Assembly: GCA_002700385.1 (NCBI GenBank)
Contig: PADC01000011.1
Location: 157,190 to 221,189, forward strand
From: Cycloclasticus sp.
GTDB lineage: Bacteria; Pseudomonadota; Gammaproteobacteria; Methylococcales; Cycloclasticaceae
Length of the DNA stretch: 64,000 nucleotides
Direction of reading: 5' to 3'
Shown: positions 49,543-59,336 of the stretch, in pieces
Position numbering within the stretch: the first letter of the stretch is position 1
Layout of the letters: each line of letters opens with the position of its first letter
Notes under the pieces: generated by a model
Databases searched by the model: none
What the model was told of the DNA's origin: nothing
Seen by the model: only the letters and a program-made list of their open reading frames with translations
Made by a program: the position numbers and the translations under genes

Positions 49543-49659
49543 TTTTAAGACATAACCCGCCTTTCAAGGCTATACTAAAAGCCTTATTCTAAACTTACTG
49601 CACTCAAACCAGGTTCGTTTATAGAATGGCCTAGTTTCTATAACCTACGGATATACGTT

Positions 49660-50913
49660 ATGTCAGACGCATCAAAACAGGAAGCCGAAAACAAAGATAA
49701 AACGAGTTCAACACCGGCCCATAAAGAACCCAAAAAAACGGCCGTAAAAAAAACAACGACGCGTCAACCCCAAAAAAAATCAGGCACTGCCGTTGGGTGG
49801 GTGGCCATTCTTTTGGTTCTTGCCGCAACGGGGCTGGGGTACTTTGCCTATACGCAACTCACTCAACAAATCAATCGGCTATCAACCCATAGTGAACAGG
49901 TTAAACAGGGGACTTCATCCCTCTCTACTGAACTCCAATCAGCAACCAAACAACTGGACGCTGAACTCACCTCATTAACAAAGAACTTAGACCACTACCA
50001 ACAATCGTCGAGCGATAAAATCGATTTATTACAAAAACAAATTGGCAAAAACAGACGCCAATGGCTCATTGCCGAAGCAGAATATTTGGCCAGCTTTGCT
50101 AATACTCGTCTGCAATTAGCGGGTGACCTAGAAACTGCCCTAGTTGCTTTAAAGGCCGCAGATCAGCGACTTAAAGACAATGGTAGTCCCTTGGTTTTCC
50201 CTATCCGCGAACAAATCGCTAAAGAAATCAATTCGTTAAAAAATACGGAAACGCCCGATATCGTCGGCCTTTCATCTCAACTTCTGGCTTTAGAAAATGC
50301 TGTTTCAACGATGGGCATTTCTGAGCCGCACGCTGGCACAGCTCAAGCGCCTGAAATTGGCCAAGGTGACCCTTCACCCATCCCTGAAAGTATCGAACAA
50401 ACACTAAACGATGCTTGGGAGAATTTTAGTAAATTAATTGTTGTTCGACGAAGTGACAAACCAATGGCCGCACTCATGACGCCCGAACGCATTGAACTGA
50501 TTAGAAAAAATTTAGCGCTCAAATTAGAAGCCGCAAGACTTGCTTTAATTAACCAGCACCAGACGTTGTTTACTGAAAGCATTGCTATTTCTAAAACCTG
50601 GTTAAGTGACTATTTTGACCGCAACAACCCCTCTGTAAAAACCGCAATTGACGAGCTTTCTCAACTTGAAAACACGGTTATTAAAACGGAACTCCCTTCC
50701 ATCGCCTTATCCTTACAAATGTTACGTGACTTGCCTCTGCTGACTATTTCAGAGCAAGACTCTCCAGCGACAGAAACCGACCCGCTGATCACCGAAAACC
50801 CTAACGCCTCAATAATTAAGAAGGAGCTAAACTCAGCCCCCATCACACTGCCCGTCGAGCCAGAAAACACTACGACAGCCCCTGAAGCTGACACCAACGA
50901 AACTGACATTTAG
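49660..50913 (+). CDS. hemX: HemX-like membrane protein of the heme operon
   Basis: 417 residues: a long basic and Pro/Lys-rich cytoplasmic tail (1-45), one membrane helix (about 46-66), and a large periplasmic helical part with an initial coiled coil (about 70-130). WLIAEAEYLASFANTRLQLAGD is the region typical of HemX. Once called a uroporphyrinogen methyltransferase, the family lacks that domain and probably supports heme-enzyme assembly. C-terminal 60 residues are acidic and low in complexity. It lies between hemD and hemY, 8 bases before hemY. Confidence 0.88.
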   Translation: MSDASKQEAENKDKTSSTPAHKEPKKTAVKKTTTRQPQKKSGTAVGWVAILLVLAATGLGYFAYTQLTQQINRLSTHSEQVKQGTSSLSTELQSATKQLDAELTSLTKNLDHYQQSSSDKIDLLQKQIGKNRRQWLIAEAEYLASFANTRLQLAGDLETALVALKAADQRLKDNGSPLVFPIREQIAKEINSLKNTETPDIVGLSSQLLALENAVSTMGISEPHAGTAQAPEIGQGDPSPIPESIEQTLNDAWENFSKLIVVRRSDKPMAALMTPERIELIRKNLALKLEAARLALINQHQTLFTESIAISKTWLSDYFDRNNPSVKTAIDELSQLENTVIKTELPSIALSLQMLRDLPLLTISEQDSPATETDPLITENPNASIIKKELNSAPITLPVEPENTTTAPEADTNETDI

Positions 50914-50921
50914 GCAACACG

Positions 50922-52130
50922 ATGAAACTAATTTTCCTGATCATACTTGCACTGATTATTGCCAGCGGGCTGGCCTATCAAGTCCACCTTGAACCCGGTT
51001 ACGCCCTTTTAACATACGGTCAATTGTCTATTGAAACCTCTCTTGCGGTTCTTCTGTTTATTACCTTAATCAGTTTCTTTGGATTTTACTTTTTCTTAAG
51101 AACACTCCTCACTGTTAAACGCACACCAAAAACGATCGGCCAGTGGAATCAAAAGCGTAAGCTAACAAGGTCAAAAAAAGAGCTCAACAAGGGACTTATT
51201 GATTCCGCTGAGGGTCATTGGCAACGTTCTGAAAAACTATTAATCAAACATGCCCAACAAAGCGAAACACCGCTATTAAATTACCTCAGTGCTGCCCATG
51301 CTGCTCAATCACAAGACGCTTTTCAACGGCGCGATGATTATTTATTTAAAGCAGGTGAAGCTTTACCTGATCAACTTCATGCCATTCAATTAACCCGTGC
51401 CAAACTGCAATTAGCTGCGGGGCAGCTTGAACAGGCTCTGGCCACGTTACAACAACTCAAAGCGGCAACACCTAACCACCCTATCGTCTTAACGCTTTTA
51501 ATGAAAACCTACCAACAGTTAAATGAATGGGACGCTTTATACAACTTATTACCCGCACTCAAAAGCAACCGAAAAATATCTCGAGACGAATGGCAAAGTG
51601 TTAAGAAGCACACGTTAATTCAACTGTTAAAAACGCCAAACAGTTCTTCTCAGCATGAGCTTGACCACGTTTGGGCATCACTCGACAAAAAACAAACAAC
51701 CCACCCGGATTTCCTCATCCCTTATGCAACCCAACTCATCAACAGTGGAAAAACCGATGTCGCAGAAACCTGTTTAATAAAAGGACTTAATGCCCAATCA
51801 AACGCCGATTTATTAGCCCTTTACATGACGCTAAATATACCCGCTGATAAAAAACAGCAGCAGCTGGAAAAATGGCAACGAAAACAAACAACTGACCCAA
51901 CCTTACTCAATGCCCTTGCTCAGCTTTGCATGGAACAAGAAAAATGGGCGCCTGCAAAACAATATTTGGAAGAGAGCCTTTCACTTCAACCCAGCGGCCT
52001 CACCTATTTACTATTGGGTCAAACCCATGAACACATTGAAGGCACAAGTGAAAAAGCCAATACCTATTACAAAAAAGGGCTTGAACTCAGTCTCAATGCA
52101 ACATCCCTCAACGCAACACAAAATAGCTAA
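50922..52130 (+). CDS. hemY: HemY, TPR membrane protein of the heme operon
   Basis: 402 residues: two N-terminal membrane helices (about 1-20 and 40-65) forming the HemY_N domain, where [13 protein letters not shown] is characteristic, then TPR repeats through the rest (for example [19 protein letters not shown] and [19 protein letters not shown]). Thought to scaffold late heme or envelope steps; not the Bacillus-type protoporphyrinogen oxidase also called HemY. Its last four bases overlap the convergent ubiD end. Confidence 0.9.
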   Translation: MKLIFLIILALIIASGLAYQVHLEPGYALLTYGQLSIETSLAVLLFITLISFFGFYFFLRTLLTVKRTPKTIGQWNQKRKLTRSKKELNKGLIDSAEGHWQRSEKLLIKHAQQSETPLLNYLSAAHAAQSQDAFQRRDDYLFKAGEALPDQLHAIQLTRAKLQLAAGQLEQALATLQQLKAATPNHPIVLTLLMKTYQQLNEWDALYNLLPALKSNRKISRDEWQSVKKHTLIQLLKTPNSSSQHELDHVWASLDKKQTTHPDFLIPYATQLINSGKTDVAETCLIKGLNAQSNADLLALYMTLNIPADKKQQQLEKWQRKQTTDPTLLNALAQLCMEQEKWAPAKQYLEESLSLQPSGLTYLLLGQTHEHIEGTSEKANTYYKKGLELSLNATSLNATQNS

Positions 52131-53593
52131 TCAAGTTCCAAGCTGGACCATAAGTCGTCTATTTTTTTCTTAATGGACGACTCCATCACGATGGGCTTGC
52201 CCCACTCTCGCTCGGTTTCTCCCTGCCATTTGTTTGTCGCATCTAAGCCCATTTTTGAACCTAAACCAGAAACCGGTGAAGCAAAATCCAAATAATCGAT
52301 GGGGGTATTGTTAATCAGCGTTGTATCTCTGGTAGGATCGACGCGCGTCGTCATTGCCCAAATCACGGATTCCCAGTCACGGATGTTGACGTCTTCATCG
52401 GTCACAATAATAAATTTCGTGTACATAAACTGTCTAAGAAATGACCAAATACCAAACATAATCCGTTTTGCATGCCCAGGGTATTGTTTTTTTATGCTAA
52501 CAACCGCCATCCGATAAGAACAACCTTCTGGAGGCAGATAGAAATCTTGAATTTCAGGAAATTGCTTCTTAAGAATCGGTACAAACACCTCATTTAATGA
52601 GACACCCAATATTGCAGGCTCATCCGGCGGTTTTCCGGTATACGTTGAATGATAAATAGGTTCTTTGCGATGCGTTATCCGCTCAACGGTAAAAACAGGG
52701 AAACGCTCAACTTCATTGTAATAGCCGGTATGATCACCAAACGGCCCCTCATCAGCCATTTCATCAGGGTAAATGTACCCCTCCAGGATAATTTCTGCGC
52801 TGGCAGGCACTTGCAAATCGTGTGTTAGACAATTCGCTATGTCTGTTTTAGCGCCGCGTAATAAGCCCGAAAAAGCGTACTCTGATAAGGCATCGGGCAC
52901 GGGTGTTACCGCTGCTAATATCGTGGCCGGGTCTGCACCTAAGGCAACAGCGATGGGAAAAGGCTCTCCCGGGTGTGTTTCTTGCCATGTTTTATAATCA
53001 AGGGCTCCTCCGCGATGCGCTAACCAACGCATGATCACCTGATTACGACCAATCACCTGTTGACGATAAATCCCTAGATTTTGCCGTTTTGAAGAAGGCC
53101 CTTTTGTCACCACCAACGGCCATGTGATCAAGGGCCCTGCATCACCCGGCCAACACGTCTGAATGGGAAATGCAGATAAATCAACAGCGTCGCCTTCTAT
53201 CAACACTTGCTGACAAACCGGTTTTTTAGTGACCTTTGGCGCCATATTCAGCACTTGCTTATACACAGGCAGCTTATCCCATGCATCCTTGACGCCTTCT
53301 GGTGGCTCAGGTTCTTTCAAGGCAGCCAGGACGTTCCCAACATCGCGTAACGCCCCTACCGACTCTTGCCCCATCCCCAGCGCCACTCGCCGAGGCGTAC
53401 CAAATAGATTCGTCAACACCGGTGTTGAATAGCCTTTTGGATTTTCAAACAGGATCGCAGGGCCATTTTGCCGTAGAACCCGATCGCAGATTTCTGTCAT
53501 CTCGAGATGAGGGTCAACTTCTTGAGTTACTCGTTTTAACTCGCCTAATGTCTCAAGTTTTGAGATAAAATCACGTAAATCCTTATAATCCAT
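52127..53593 (-). CDS. ubiD: UbiD, 3-polyprenyl-4-hydroxybenzoate decarboxylase
   Basis: 488 residues; decarboxylates the octaprenyl-hydroxybenzoate intermediate of ubiquinone synthesis using prenylated FMN made by UbiX (not in this window). [17 protein letters not shown] opens as in UbiD; the prFMN and metal site is marked by [19 protein letters not shown] (residues about 172-190), and [11 protein letters not shown] holds the catalytic Glu. Length agrees with the family. Monocistronic, convergent with hemY. Confidence 0.95.
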   Translation of the reverse strand: MDYKDLRDFISKLETLGELKRVTQEVDPHLEMTEICDRVLRQNGPAILFENPKGYSTPVLTNLFGTPRRVALGMGQESVGALRDVGNVLAALKEPEPPEGVKDAWDKLPVYKQVLNMAPKVTKKPVCQQVLIEGDAVDLSAFPIQTCWPGDAGPLITWPLVVTKGPSSKRQNLGIYRQQVIGRNQVIMRWLAHRGGALDYKTWQETHPGEPFPIAVALGADPATILAAVTPVPDALSEYAFSGLLRGAKTDIANCLTHDLQVPASAEIILEGYIYPDEMADEGPFGDHTGYYNEVERFPVFTVERITHRKEPIYHSTYTGKPPDEPAILGVSLNEVFVPILKKQFPEIQDFYLPPEGCSYRMAVVSIKKQYPGHAKRIMFGIWSFLRQFMYTKFIIVTDEDVNIRDWESVIWAMTTRVDPTRDTTLINNTPIDYLDFASPVSGLGSKMGLDATNKWQGETEREWGKPIVMESSIKKKIDDLWSSLELD

Positions 53594-53656
53594 TGTTATT
53601 TTAAAATAGTCGTTTTCTTAATGATTATAAAGTAACACCGAAGCAAAAACTAAGAT

Positions 53657-53887
53657 ATGAAATACGACATTCTTCTTGATACGAAGGGCCTAAACTGCCC
53701 ATTACCCTTACTAAGGCTTAAACAACAATTACAAAAATCCGGCCAGGGAGACGTTATAAAAATAGTCGCTACGGATCCCGCAGCTCATCTTGATATCGGT
53801 GTTTTTATTGATAAGTCGGACCACGAGATGCTTTTGCATGAACGTGATGACGATCTGCAGTATTTTTACATTAAAGTTTCTCAATGA
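53657..53887 (+). CDS. TusA/SirA-family sulfur carrier-like protein
   Basis: 76 residues with the single-domain alpha/beta fold of TusA. The sulfur-accepting Cys14 is in GLNCPLPLLRLKQQL, the CPxP motif. The family delivers sulfur to tRNA thiolation, molybdenum cofactor or sulfur-oxidation enzymes; no Tus or Dsr genes are near, so the partner is unknown. It runs out from the ubiD start region (divergent) and ends at a strong terminator. Confidence 0.88.
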   Translation: MKYDILLDTKGLNCPLPLLRLKQQLQKSGQGDVIKIVATDPAAHLDIGVFIDKSDHEMLLHERDDDLQYFYIKVSQ

Positions 53888-53906
53888 TTCACCCGTGCCT
53901 GAATAC

Positions 53907-53936
53907 AAAAAAGGCGTTCAAATGAACGCCTTTTTT
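53907..53936. terminator. Bidirectional Rho-independent terminator
   Basis: AAAAAAGGCGTTCA/TGAACGCCTTTTTT, a perfect stem with a 2-base AA centre and a T-run on each strand, 20 bases after the TusA-like stop. It may also serve any leftward transcript from the SH3 gene. Confidence 0.92.
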
Positions 53937-54083
53937 AACGACCGTGCTAGCCGCTATTCGCCTGTACCGTAATCTAAGCGCAACTCTAAAAACTTCTCAG
54001 ACTACTTCATGCTTTCAACAACCGTTGGTGCTTTTATCTAGATTGTGATTTATGTATTCTATATTAAATAACGGTAATATCTT

Positions 54084-54716
54084 TTAACGCCATAATCTAA
54101 AGCCTCCATGCCTTTTTAAGTAGCGGGTCTCTTGAATCTTCATCCCAACGTACACGCTCACCAACGCGACAACAAGAAGTGCAAATAAAAACACCAGCCA
54201 AATAAGCCCATCACTGTCTTTTGCTCCTTTTTTCGAGACCTTTTGAGTTGAAACCTCTACCGCTGTAGACGGTTTAATTTGCTGTTGAAGTTGCCAGGTC
54301 TCCTCTCTTGCTTTAGCCCGTTCTGCCTGTAATTTAGCTTCAGCTTTTTCCTTTTCCTCCGCCGCTACCGTCTTTGCAGGTTGTTTTAAACCCGCCAAGG
54401 CGGCCTCTGCACGGTCGAGCTTTTCTTGAAGTTGTCGATATTTGCTCTGTAGCGACAGCAACCTTACCTTTGCGGGTTTCTGTTCAGAGATAAAACGCTT
54501 CTCAACCCAGCCCGTTTTTCCATCGACCAGCTGCACCTTAACGAATCCTCTAGCCTCCCCTATGAGTTCTATTGGTGTACCACTCGGAAGCAATTCAATG
54601 GGTTGCTGAGTATTATTTGGCTTAACATACATACCTGCCAATAATTTATCCGTGATATGTGCAGCATTCACCGTAACCGGCAAAAAAAGCAATAAAAATA
54701 AAAATCGCTTCAACAT
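54084..54716 (-). CDS. SH3-domain and membrane-anchor protein (YgiM-like)
   Basis: 210 residues: signal peptide (MLKRFLFLLLFLPVTVNA), a bacterial SH3 domain (about 25-80, with GEARGFVKVQLVDGKTGWV), a charged coiled coil (about 85-145) and a C-terminal membrane helix (about 168-190) with a basic tail that ends in Arg. This matches the SH3-plus-anchor family of gammaproteobacteria. It may bind the cell wall from the inner membrane. It follows prlC by 1 base, so is coexpressed with it. Confidence 0.86.
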   Translation of the reverse strand: MLKRFLFLLLFLPVTVNAAHITDKLLAGMYVKPNNTQQPIELLPSGTPIELIGEARGFVKVQLVDGKTGWVEKRFISEQKPAKVRLLSLQSKYRQLQEKLDRAEAALAGLKQPAKTVAAEEKEKAEAKLQAERAKAREETWQLQQQIKPSTAVEVSTQKVSKKGAKDSDGLIWLVFLFALLVVALVSVYVGMKIQETRYLKRHGGFRLWR

Positions 54717-54717
54717 G

Positions 54718-56757
54718 TTAAGCGGCTATACCGGAATGCCTCAATAAAGCATCTATGGTCGGTTTTCGCCCCCTAAACGCAGTAAATAATTCAACCGCGT
54801 CATCACTGCCACCTTTCTCTAAAATATTGTGCAAAAAGGAACGCCCCGTTGTTTCATCAAACACACCGTTCTCTTCAAACAATGAAAAGGCATCACTGGA
54901 TAGAACCTCTGCCCATTTATAACTGTAATAACCCGCTGCATAACCCCCCGCAAATATATGGGAAAAACTATTCGGAAAACGGTTAAAGTCAGGCGTTTTA
55001 ACAACACTGACAGCCGCTCTGACTTGTTCTAACACATTATAAATTTGTGATACTTTGGTGGTAGGGTCATACTCCAAGTGGATACGAAAATCAAACATTG
55101 AAAACTCTATCTGCCTCACCATTTGCATGCCCGACTGAAAGTTTTTTGCCGCCAACATTTTTTCAAACATATCCTGTGGTAGCGCCTCACCCGTTTGATA
55201 ATGACCGGAAATGAGCGGCATCACTTCCGCTTGCCAGCACCAATTTTCCATAAATTGGCTGGGCAGCTCTACGGCATCCCACTCAACCCCATGAATACCT
55301 GATACGCTTAGGTAATCGACTTGTGTCAGCATATGATGCAAACCATGGCCAAATTCATGAAACAAGGTCTCCACCTCACCATGCGTTAGCAAAGAGGGAT
55401 CATCACCTATTGGCGGGGTAAAGTTACACGTTAGATAAGCAACTGGCGTTTGCACGCCCTGTTTCTTTTTAAAACGGGTTGCGCACTCATCCATCCAGGC
55501 ACCTCCCCGTTTGTGTGGCCGAGCAAAAAGGTCTATAAAAAAACGCCCCCTGAGCACGCCATGTTCATCCGTAATAGAAAAAAACTGGACATCTTGATGC
55601 CAGGTATCAACATCCTTTATTTCAGAAATTGTAAGGCCGTACAACTTTTCTACAACTTGAAACATGCCCTTCAGCACACGGTTCACAGGAAAATACGGTT
55701 TCACTTGTTCCTGCGAAAATTGATATCGTTGTTCACGCAATTTTTCTGAGTAATAAGCAACATCCCAAGACTCCAAATCGCCCTCATGCCCTTGTTCACG
55801 GGCAAAATCACATAAAGAAGCAACATCTTTTTTCGCCATCGGCAAAGAGCGACTCGCCAACTGATTTAAGAAATCAAGCACATCCTCTGGCTTTTCCGCC
55901 ATTTTAGTGGCCAATGATAAATGCGCATAACTGTCATATCCTAGGAGTTGCGCCTGCTCATGCCTTAAAGCAAGAATCTCGTCCATTATTTGAGCATTAT
56001 CCCAGCTCTCATTGCCCGTTCCCTGGTCAGATGCTCTGGTCACAAACGCATGATGAATGTCATAACGTAGCTGACGGTTATCTGCATAAGTCATTACCGC
56101 TATGTAACAAGGGAACTCCAGAGTCAGCATCCAGCCTTCTTTGTCTTTTTGTTGCGCTGTTTGACGAAGCAAATCCCTTGACGATTCGGGCAGCCCAGCC
56201 AACTCCTTTTCATCGACAACTAACTGAGTCCAATCATTGGTCGCGTCCATCAAGTTTTCTTCAAATTGATTGGTTAAGGATGACAATTGTTGAGATATAT
56301 CCATATATCGCTGTTTTTTATCACTTGGTAACGCCACTCCCGACAATTCAAAATCACGCAATGCATTATCAATAATCTTTTTTTGCGCCACACTAAAAGA
56401 CGCGTACTCAGGCCCATCTTTTATTGAACGATAGGCTAAATACAATGCCTTATTTTGCCCAAGCTCCGTTGAATACTCGCTGAGCTTGGGCAAACAATTT
56501 GAGTACGCTGTTCGCCATTCTTCATTATTCATCACCGAATTTAAATGACTAACCGGAGACCAGACACGACTTAAATGATCATCCATTAATTCAATCGGGT
56601 GCACTAAATTTTGCCAACTGTATACCGATTGCTCGCTCAATAAAGAGGCTATTTGTTTCTTATTTTGCTCTAAAACGTTATCGATTGCCGGCTCAATATC
56701 AGCGGGCTTTATTTCACTAAATTGAGGTAATTCATGGTTTTCTAGAAGAGGGTTCAT
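54718..56757 (-). CDS. prlC: Oligopeptidase A (M3 metallopeptidase)
   Basis: 679-residue cytoplasmic zinc endopeptidase degrading short peptides and signal peptides. The zinc motif HEFGH is in LFHEFGHGLHHML, with the third zinc ligand Glu in GVEWDAVELPSQF. E. coli PrlC is about the same length. A frame starting at 56796 adds 13 residues, but the family begins near MNPLLENHELPQF, so the ATG at 56757 is used; neither has a strong ribosome site. Cotranscribed with the SH3 protein. Confidence 0.94.
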   Translation of the reverse strand: MNPLLENHELPQFSEIKPADIEPAIDNVLEQNKKQIASLLSEQSVYSWQNLVHPIELMDDHLSRVWSPVSHLNSVMNNEEWRTAYSNCLPKLSEYSTELGQNKALYLAYRSIKDGPEYASFSVAQKKIIDNALRDFELSGVALPSDKKQRYMDISQQLSSLTNQFEENLMDATNDWTQLVVDEKELAGLPESSRDLLRQTAQQKDKEGWMLTLEFPCYIAVMTYADNRQLRYDIHHAFVTRASDQGTGNESWDNAQIMDEILALRHEQAQLLGYDSYAHLSLATKMAEKPEDVLDFLNQLASRSLPMAKKDVASLCDFAREQGHEGDLESWDVAYYSEKLREQRYQFSQEQVKPYFPVNRVLKGMFQVVEKLYGLTISEIKDVDTWHQDVQFFSITDEHGVLRGRFFIDLFARPHKRGGAWMDECATRFKKKQGVQTPVAYLTCNFTPPIGDDPSLLTHGEVETLFHEFGHGLHHMLTQVDYLSVSGIHGVEWDAVELPSQFMENWCWQAEVMPLISGHYQTGEALPQDMFEKMLAAKNFQSGMQMVRQIEFSMFDFRIHLEYDPTTKVSQIYNVLEQVRAAVSVVKTPDFNRFPNSFSHIFAGGYAAGYYSYKWAEVLSSDAFSLFEENGVFDETTGRSFLHNILEKGGSDDAVELFTAFRGRKPTIDALLRHSGIAA

Positions 56758-56796
56758 CGTATTTTTATGTATTTGAAAATCAACATATTTTCGCAT

Positions 56797-57219
56797 GCTT
56801 CTTAATGGCTTCCAAGTCTCAACGTTTTTTTATCCGGCCGCCACAACCTGCCTCATTCTCAACCGAACGGGCTATCTGTAGAATTTTGCAACTCAAATTT
56901 TAGGTTGGAATAACAATGAAAATAACCAAATATGTTCTATTAATTCTTGGTTTTTTGCTTTGATGATTCTCCCACTGCCGCCACCCTTTTGTTAAACAAA
57001 TCGGTGATACAACGTGGCTGATTTGGAAAGCATTCATCCAAATGCCGCACAAAAATGCCCGCACAATATTCAAAAGATCAAGGACAGCAATGGACACAGC
57101 CAACCGTTATCGCAGAGATAACTCAGGCATCGGACCACCCATTACGCACTCAGTGGCGTGCTATCGAACAAAACCCTTACAAAAATCGCTGGCTTACTCA
57201 CCAACTGAGCCTGAACGTA
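56797..57219. other. Intergenic stretch with a possible 15-residue leader
   Basis: 423 bases between two leftward genes. Plus-strand ATG at 56916, with GGTTGGAA seven bases ahead, gives a hydrophobic MKITKYVLLILGFLL then stop (56961). Downstream, frames continue with protein-like but unrecognised text (for example near 57055-57234) that runs into the opposite-strand GIDE gene. It could be a relic of a lost gene. No RNA gene or terminator seen. Confidence 0.35.
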
Positions 57220-58155
57220 TTAAAAGCGAATATTAAATGCCCAAATGGCCGCGACGCCACTAGCAAAAAAGCACAGCAATGCGGCATACGATTTATATTG
57301 AAATCGTCTGATCAAGGCCACTTGATCTTGGGTAGAAATTAAAAATGGCTGACGGCTATTCATCGGTTTTTCAATTAAATGATCAACACCTGCATCGCTT
57401 TGCCTGAGTGTTTCTTCGTGTAATTGAGTCTTGGCGATCAGTACAGCTTTTTCCCATTCATCTGAATCTATCGTCCCGTCTCTATTTTCGTCAAATCGAT
57501 TTAACAACATTTGTGGATTACTTTTCCAGCGAGTCAAAATAGCTGCCAACGATTCATTTTGCGTCGGTAAATCCATTTCTCTAAAGGATTTAAAATCGCC
57601 AAGGACATATAAATCATCTTCTTCATGAATACGCTTTTCGCTATAACGATACCGTTTACCAAACGCCAACGCCCCGGAACCAAAGCCTCTTGGGCCGGCG
57701 GTAGGAAAAGGCGTGCTGCCATACCAGGTATCCGCTACTGAATGAATGACTTCTGCATCATCTGGGTCAATAATGGCCTTACCGGTTTTGCCTTGTAAAC
57801 AAAAGACACCGTCACTCACTCCAGTTTCATAAGTTCTCCATCGTGTTCGACTACGCCCTCGAACATACTGCGATTGTTTTTCCTCAACTTTATACCAGTA
57901 CCAAACACATTGTAATTTCGTTAAAGGTGCAACAATCGGCTCACCCGGCAACAGTTTAGCGGCTCCTTCAAATTCATTATAGCCTTGTGATGCTGACCTA
58001 ATACGGGCCGTTGGCGTGTCCTGCATAAGGCGATAACGCCATAAAAATCGAAAGAAAAAATACAAGCCCACCGCTGATACAAGGCATAAGGCAACAAAAT
58101 AGAACCAAAATTCATCTTCGGGTAGCCGTTGTATGGCATAAGGCAAATCTGTCAT
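57220..58155 (-). CDS. GIDE-domain membrane protein with EF-hand
   Basis: 311 residues: an N-terminal membrane helix (about 15-38), a GIDE-like beta domain (about 45-200) as in mitochondrial MULAN/MAPL-type E3 ligases but without a RING finger, a perfect EF-hand loop at 222-233 (D-x-N-x-D-G-T-I-D-x-x-E), and a final membrane helix (about 288-308). The EF-hand implies calcium binding. It is encoded immediately after LemA (1-base overlap), a known bacterial association whose function is unclear. I place it in the inner membrane. Confidence 0.8.
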   Translation of the reverse strand: MTDLPYAIQRLPEDEFWFYFVALCLVSAVGLYFFFRFLWRYRLMQDTPTARIRSASQGYNEFEGAAKLLPGEPIVAPLTKLQCVWYWYKVEEKQSQYVRGRSRTRWRTYETGVSDGVFCLQGKTGKAIIDPDDAEVIHSVADTWYGSTPFPTAGPRGFGSGALAFGKRYRYSEKRIHEEDDLYVLGDFKSFREMDLPTQNESLAAILTRWKSNPQMLLNRFDENRDGTIDSDEWEKAVLIAKTQLHEETLRQSDAGVDHLIEKPMNSRQPFLISTQDQVALIRRFQYKSYAALLCFFASGVAAIWAFNIRF

Positions 58156-58727
58156 TATTCAAATAATTTTTTTACACTGACATCTGCCAAATCAGCCTCT
58201 TCAAATTCCAGCAAATCAAACGGTTTAAAGTGAAACAATTTTGCAATGAATACATCGGGAAATTGTTCAATTCGCACATTATTTAAGTTCACACTTTCGT
58301 TATAAAATTCACGTCGATCTGCAATATTATTTTCTAACTGACTGATTCGTTTTTGCAGCTCTTTGAATGACTCATTCGCTTTTAAGTCGGGATACGCTTC
58401 CGCAACGGCAAATAAGTTCATCAACCCTTGACGCATTTGAGTTTCAGCTCGACCAAGAGCAGAAACATCTGATTGACCCAAGGCATTGGATACCCCCGAA
58501 CGTGCCTGCATCACCTTTTCCAGCGTACCTTGTTCATGCTTCATATATTGCTGACATGTTTCAACCAATTTTGGCAATTCATCATGCCGTTGCTTGAGTA
58601 ACACATCAATATTTGACCAGGCCTTAGAGACGCCATGCTTCAAACTCACCATGCCGTTATACAGCGCGATTCCATAGCCTGTTAATACGACTATAATAGC
58701 TAAAGTGATAAACCCTGCTACACTCAT
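58155..58727 (-). CDS. lemA: LemA family protein
   Basis: 190 residues: one N-terminal membrane helix (about 5-27), then a helical coiled-coil bundle outside or inside the membrane. VSKAWSNIDVLLKQRHDELPKLV and AYPDLKANESFKELQ are the classic LemA stretches. Bacterial LemA has no settled function. Its stop overlaps the GIDE start by 1 base, so they should act together. ATTATTCTCC/GGAGAATAAT ribosome site upstream. Confidence 0.92.
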   Translation of the reverse strand: MSVAGFITLAIIVVLTGYGIALYNGMVSLKHGVSKAWSNIDVLLKQRHDELPKLVETCQQYMKHEQGTLEKVMQARSGVSNALGQSDVSALGRAETQMRQGLMNLFAVAEAYPDLKANESFKELQKRISQLENNIADRREFYNESVNLNNVRIEQFPDVFIAKLFHFKPFDLLEFEEADLADVSVKKLFE

Positions 58728-58779
58728 ATTATTCTCCTTTTAACAATTCCTCAGCAAAGTATAGAACAGGACAGTATCG

Positions 58780-59331
58780 ATGCACGTTAAATCTTTTGAG
58801 TCAACAACCCCTCTCATGGATGAATCTACTTTTATACATGAAACTGCCGTTGTCATTGGCAATGTTGAATTGGGCGTAGATGTTTCTATTTGGCCATTAG
58901 CCGTTGTTAGAGGCGATATTCACCGTATTAAAATTGGCTCTCGGTCCAATATTCAAGACGGTAGCGTCGTCCATGTCACGCATGCCAGTGATTTTAATCC
59001 CGGCGGCTATCCTGTCTCCATCGGAGAAGATGTCACTGTCGGGCACAATGTCACCTTACACGGTTGCACCATTGGCAATCAGTGCCTAGTCGGGATGGGC
59101 GCGATAGTCATGGACGGTGCTGTCATTCAAGACCAGGTCATTATCGGCGCAGGGAGCTTAGTTCCTCCGGGCAAGATGCTAGAAAGTGGCTATTTATATG
59201 TAGGATCTCCAGTCAAAAAAGCCCGGCCAATCAATGAAAAAGAGGCGCAATTTTTAACCTATTCACCACAAAATTACGTTCGCTTAAAAAACAAATACCT
59301 TCTTGAACAAACATTATCCTTGCCGGAATAA
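58780..59331 (+). CDS. Gamma-class carbonic anhydrase-like hexapeptide protein (YrdA type)
   Basis: 183 residues with a left-handed beta helix of hexapeptide repeats (I-G-x-x-x-N and relatives, about 25-145). The zinc His ligands align to VVHVTH, VGHNVTLHG, with the His near 68-93. A C-terminal helix follows. Catalytic activity of YrdA-type members varies, so I call it carbonic anhydrase-like. Divergent from lemA, just ahead of the EAL-HDOD gene with a 5-base gap. Confidence 0.84.
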   Translation: MHVKSFESTTPLMDESTFIHETAVVIGNVELGVDVSIWPLAVVRGDIHRIKIGSRSNIQDGSVVHVTHASDFNPGGYPVSIGEDVTVGHNVTLHGCTIGNQCLVGMGAIVMDGAVIQDQVIIGAGSLVPPGKMLESGYLYVGSPVKKARPINEKEAQFLTYSPQNYVRLKNKYLLEQTLSLPE

Positions 59332-59336
59332 TTTTA

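Noticed and set aside
55914-56375. 153-codon plus-strand frame
   Set aside because: Fully antisense inside oligopeptidase A, with no domain; a shadow frame.
57055-57342. 95-codon plus-strand frame
   Set aside because: Its second half is antisense to the well-supported GIDE gene, no ribosome site, no recognisable family. Kept only as part of the unexplained intergenic entry.
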